Source: an uncultured Alistipes sp.
GTDB lineage: Bacteria; Bacteroidota; Bacteroidia; Bacteroidales; Rikenellaceae
Assembly: GCA_900550375.1 (NCBI GenBank)
Contig: URRP01000005.1
Location: 1 to 64,000 of the forward strand
Length of the DNA stretch: 64,000 nucleotides
Reading direction: 5' to 3'
In this document: positions 62,481-64,000 of the stretch, piece after piece
Position numbering within the stretch: position 1 is the stretch's first letter
Layout of the letters: each line of letters begins with the position of its first letter
Program-made: the position numbers and the translations under genes
Notes under the pieces: generated by a model
What the model saw: only the letters and a program-made list of their open reading frames with translations
What the model was told of the DNA's origin: nothing
Databases searched by the model: none

Positions 62481-62520
62481 ACTCCCCGAAAGCCGGATAA
62501 CTTTCGGGGAGTCGTTGTTT
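62481..62520 (+). terminator. Terminator after the C10 peptidase pair
   Basis: ACTCCCCGAAAG (62481-62492) pairs with CTTTCGGGGAGT (62501-62512), followed by CGTTGTTT. Confidence 0.75.
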
Positions 62521-62776
62521 ACGATACTACCGAACCATCTCTCTTCTAGATAAATACATCCGTCTCCACAAAAAAAACGGCACCGCCGCCCCTCGCGATG
62601 TGAAACACGCAGCGGTCTCCATGCAATACCCTTATCGGAGATACGATTCTCTCCGAGCATACGACCCATAAGGACCGCCATCCGACTGCCTCGCTATTTC
62701 ATTCAGGAATGTCCCAGTCCCGAGCAGACCGTTCTCGTTTTCGAATTTCGTCCCGAACCGGAATCGTCCGAAAGCA
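62521..62776. other. Intergenic region before the DUF3467 gene
   Basis: No gene is supported. It includes a short hairpin (TCGGAGA near 62635 pairing with TCTCCGA near 62652) and an A8 run near 62572. Nothing else is recognisable. Confidence 0.35.
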
Positions 62777-63085
62777 TTACGCCTCGCCGATCTTGCCGCC
62801 GAACTGGTCGGTCGTATGCTGCGGCGTGGGAATGACGATCTGGCCGTGCACGCTCTCGTAACGCACGATATTCTCCTGCAACGACATCAACAGGCGCTTG
62901 GCATGCTCCGGCGTGAGGATGACGCGGCTCTTGACCTTCGCCTTGGGAACGGCAGGCATGACGGCCGCAAAATCGATGATGAACTCCGAGGTGGAATGCG
63001 CGATGATGGCGAGATTCGAGTAGTTGCCCTGCGCAACCGTCTCGTCCAGTTCGAGGTCGATGCCTAAATTTTTATTCTCAGCCAT
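62777..63085 (-). CDS. DUF3467-family protein
   Basis: A 102-residue cytoplasmic protein with the DUF3467 pattern: YSNLAIIAHSTSEFIIDFAAVMPA, then KVKSRVILTPEHAKRLLMSLQENI. Members are small, widespread in Bacteroidetes and Chlorobi, and of unknown function. It is a single leftward gene. An inverted repeat lies directly upstream (63093-63160), only eight bases before the ATG on the leftward strand. Confidence 0.85.
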   Translation of the reverse strand: MAENKNLGIDLELDETVAQGNYSNLAIIAHSTSEFIIDFAAVMPAVPKAKVKSRVILTPEHAKRLLMSLQENIVRYESVHGQIVIPTPQHTTDQFGGKIGEA

Positions 63086-63546
63086 AATTTCATGTAGGAA
63101 AGACGTAATTGATTATCTAGACCGAGGTATTATCAACGATGAAACTACGTCCTTCCTACAAAACGGCGTCTTTTCGAACGCCAAATCCCATAATTGACAT
63201 CTCCTCCGATTCCCCTTTCCGAAGGGGAGACTTACAATGAAGACCTTGCTCTTTGCGCATCGGCGCGTTGCCGAGTCGTTTGCTTCGTTACAAAGATAGA
63301 ATTCGCCGCCCGAAAAGATTCGCGCAGCAACATAAAGTTTTCAATCATTTATCAACAATCATACCCTGTGCGGTGCTAAAAAAAGACTCCTCCGCCGTAC
63401 TTCCGGCCAAAAACACAACTTCTCCGCCGCACAATTTTAATATATTGATAAAATTCCTAAATTTTTCATCCGCTGCTCTTGGTTTTGCGGATTTTTTCAT
63501 ATATTTATAATCCGAAAAAACGGACAAAACCTTAAAACTTCGCGAT
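63086..63546. other. 461-base divergent intergenic region, AT-rich
   Basis: It holds the long inverted repeat 63093-63160, a small hairpin around 63207-63228 (CCCCTTTCCGAAGGGG), and an AT-rich stretch from 63320 to 63545. No TTTG-N20-TAnnTTTG was found before the EF-G-like gene, and no open frame has a recognisable product. Confidence 0.4.
63093..63160. repeat. 15-bp inverted repeat upstream of the DUF3467 gene
   Basis: TGTAGGAAAGACGTA (63093-63107) pairs with TACGTCCTTCCTACA (63146-63160) with one mismatch, separated by 38 bases. As a transcript from the leftward gene it could form a leader hairpin; as DNA it could be a binding site. Confidence 0.6.
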
Positions 63547-64000
63547 ATGAAAAACTACTCAGCAAAAGAGATCAAAAACATCGTCCTGATCGGCGCCCCC
63601 GGTTCGGGCAAGACGACCCTTGCCGAGGCGATGGCCTACGAAGGGAAGGTCATCGACCGCAGGGGCGCCATCGAAACGAACAATACGCTGTCGGACAATA
63701 CCGATATCGAACACGAATACAAACGCTCGATCTACTCCACGATTCTCTTTACGGAGTTCATGGATCGTAAACTCAACATCATCGACTGCCCGGGATCGGA
63801 CGACTTCTGCGGCAGTCTCTTCTCGGCCTTCAAGGTGGGCGACGTAGGCGTGATGGTCTTCAATGCACAGAACGGATGGGAGGTCGGCTCGGAGATTCAG
63901 GCGCGTTATTCGCGCGAACTGAGTAAGCCGATCATCGGCGTCATCAACCAGCTCGACGCCGAAAAAGCCAATTTCGAGGGGACGGTCGAGAGCATCAGCG
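63547..64000 (+). CDS. EF-G2-like elongation factor G paralogue (3' end outside window)
   Basis: The first 151 residues of a translation-factor GTPase cut off by the window edge. G1 is IGAPGSGKTTLAE. The effector region NNTLSDNTDIEHEYKRSIY replaces the canonical switch I. G3 reads IIDCPGSDDF where normal EF-G has DTPGHVDF, so the His that helps catalyse GTP hydrolysis is missing. G4 reads NQLD instead of NKxD. This set of changes is the pattern of Bacteroidales EF-G2, which in Bacteroides thetaiotaomicron is known to lack GTPase activity and to matter in carbon-limited gut conditions. Canonical EF-G (FusA) is not in this window. Confidence 0.85.
   Translation, partial: MKNYSAKEIKNIVLIGAPGSGKTTLAEAMAYEGKVIDRRGAIETNNTLSDNTDIEHEYKRSIYSTILFTEFMDRKLNIIDCPGSDDFCGSLFSAFKVGDVGVMVFNAQNGWEVGSEIQARYSRELSKPIIGVINQLDAEKANFEGTVESIS

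Overview
The window looks like a chromosomal segment of a GC-rich member of the Bacteroidales, most like Alistipes (Rikenellaceae). This rests on gene content: a short RpoD of 286 residues, DUF3078 and DUF4890-like exported proteins, a GT3/GT35 glycogen fusion, an EF-G2-like factor and a C10 peptidase. It also rests on the Bacteroidetes-type promoter signature TTTG-N20-TAnnTTTG, which recurs here. The genus is an inference; the sequence cannot settle the species. Most of the window is compact housekeeping DNA. Base composition drops only around 21.5-22.9 kb and 60.6-63.5 kb.

0-21 kb: an HtrA/DegQ protease, RpoD, a small exported protein, a GH20 hexosaminidase with a Nim-family flavoprotein, MazG, PheT, a CBM9-like/GlpK/GlpF operon, two convergent DMT transporters, LysA, a UbiA-family prenyltransferase, LepA and an acyl-CoA synthetase, then tRNA-Gly(CCC).

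21.5-28.4 kb is more accessory: an unrecognised 144-residue protein preceded by interleaved inverted repeats, MarC, a truncated and frameshifted HEPN-domain pseudogene, a DEDDh exonuclease, a lipoprotein with a FISUMP-like end, a CDGSH iron-sulfur protein and a QueG-like ferredoxin-type protein. 28.4-33.8 kb continues as a leftward operon that starts upstream at 33.8 kb: a membrane protein with a sensor-like layout, TrkH, a SPOR-domain protein, NfeD, the flotillin FloA and the QueG-like protein. Its promoter lies inside a repeat that is nearly identical to one driving pheT.

34-51 kb: a CvpA-RsgA-TrmH-aminotransferase run with overlapping genes; divergent Nfo and DUF3078/S41 peptidase genes; an outer-membrane-type gene split by one in-frame TGA; a PcrA-GT2-Nth-NrnA run; a split ThrE (YjjP/YjjB-type) pair with a DUF6064-like protein; and HemW.

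51-60.4 kb is a glycogen/alpha-glucan locus: one polypeptide fusing a GT3 synthase to a GT35 phosphorylase, then a debranching enzyme with a lysine/alanine-rich tail, a GT4 glycosyltransferase and a GH57 enzyme. 60.7-62.5 kb holds a C10 (streptopain-like) lipoprotein peptidase whose gene overlaps a small lipoprotein gene, a possible inhibitor pair. The window ends with a DUF3467 protein and the start of an EF-G2-like factor that lacks the usual DTPGH motif.

The most unusual signals are the promoter-carrying palindromic repeat at 9.5 kb and 33.8 kb, the interleaved inverted repeats at 22.3 kb, the synthase-phosphorylase fusion with its locus, and the C10 peptidase/lipoprotein pair.
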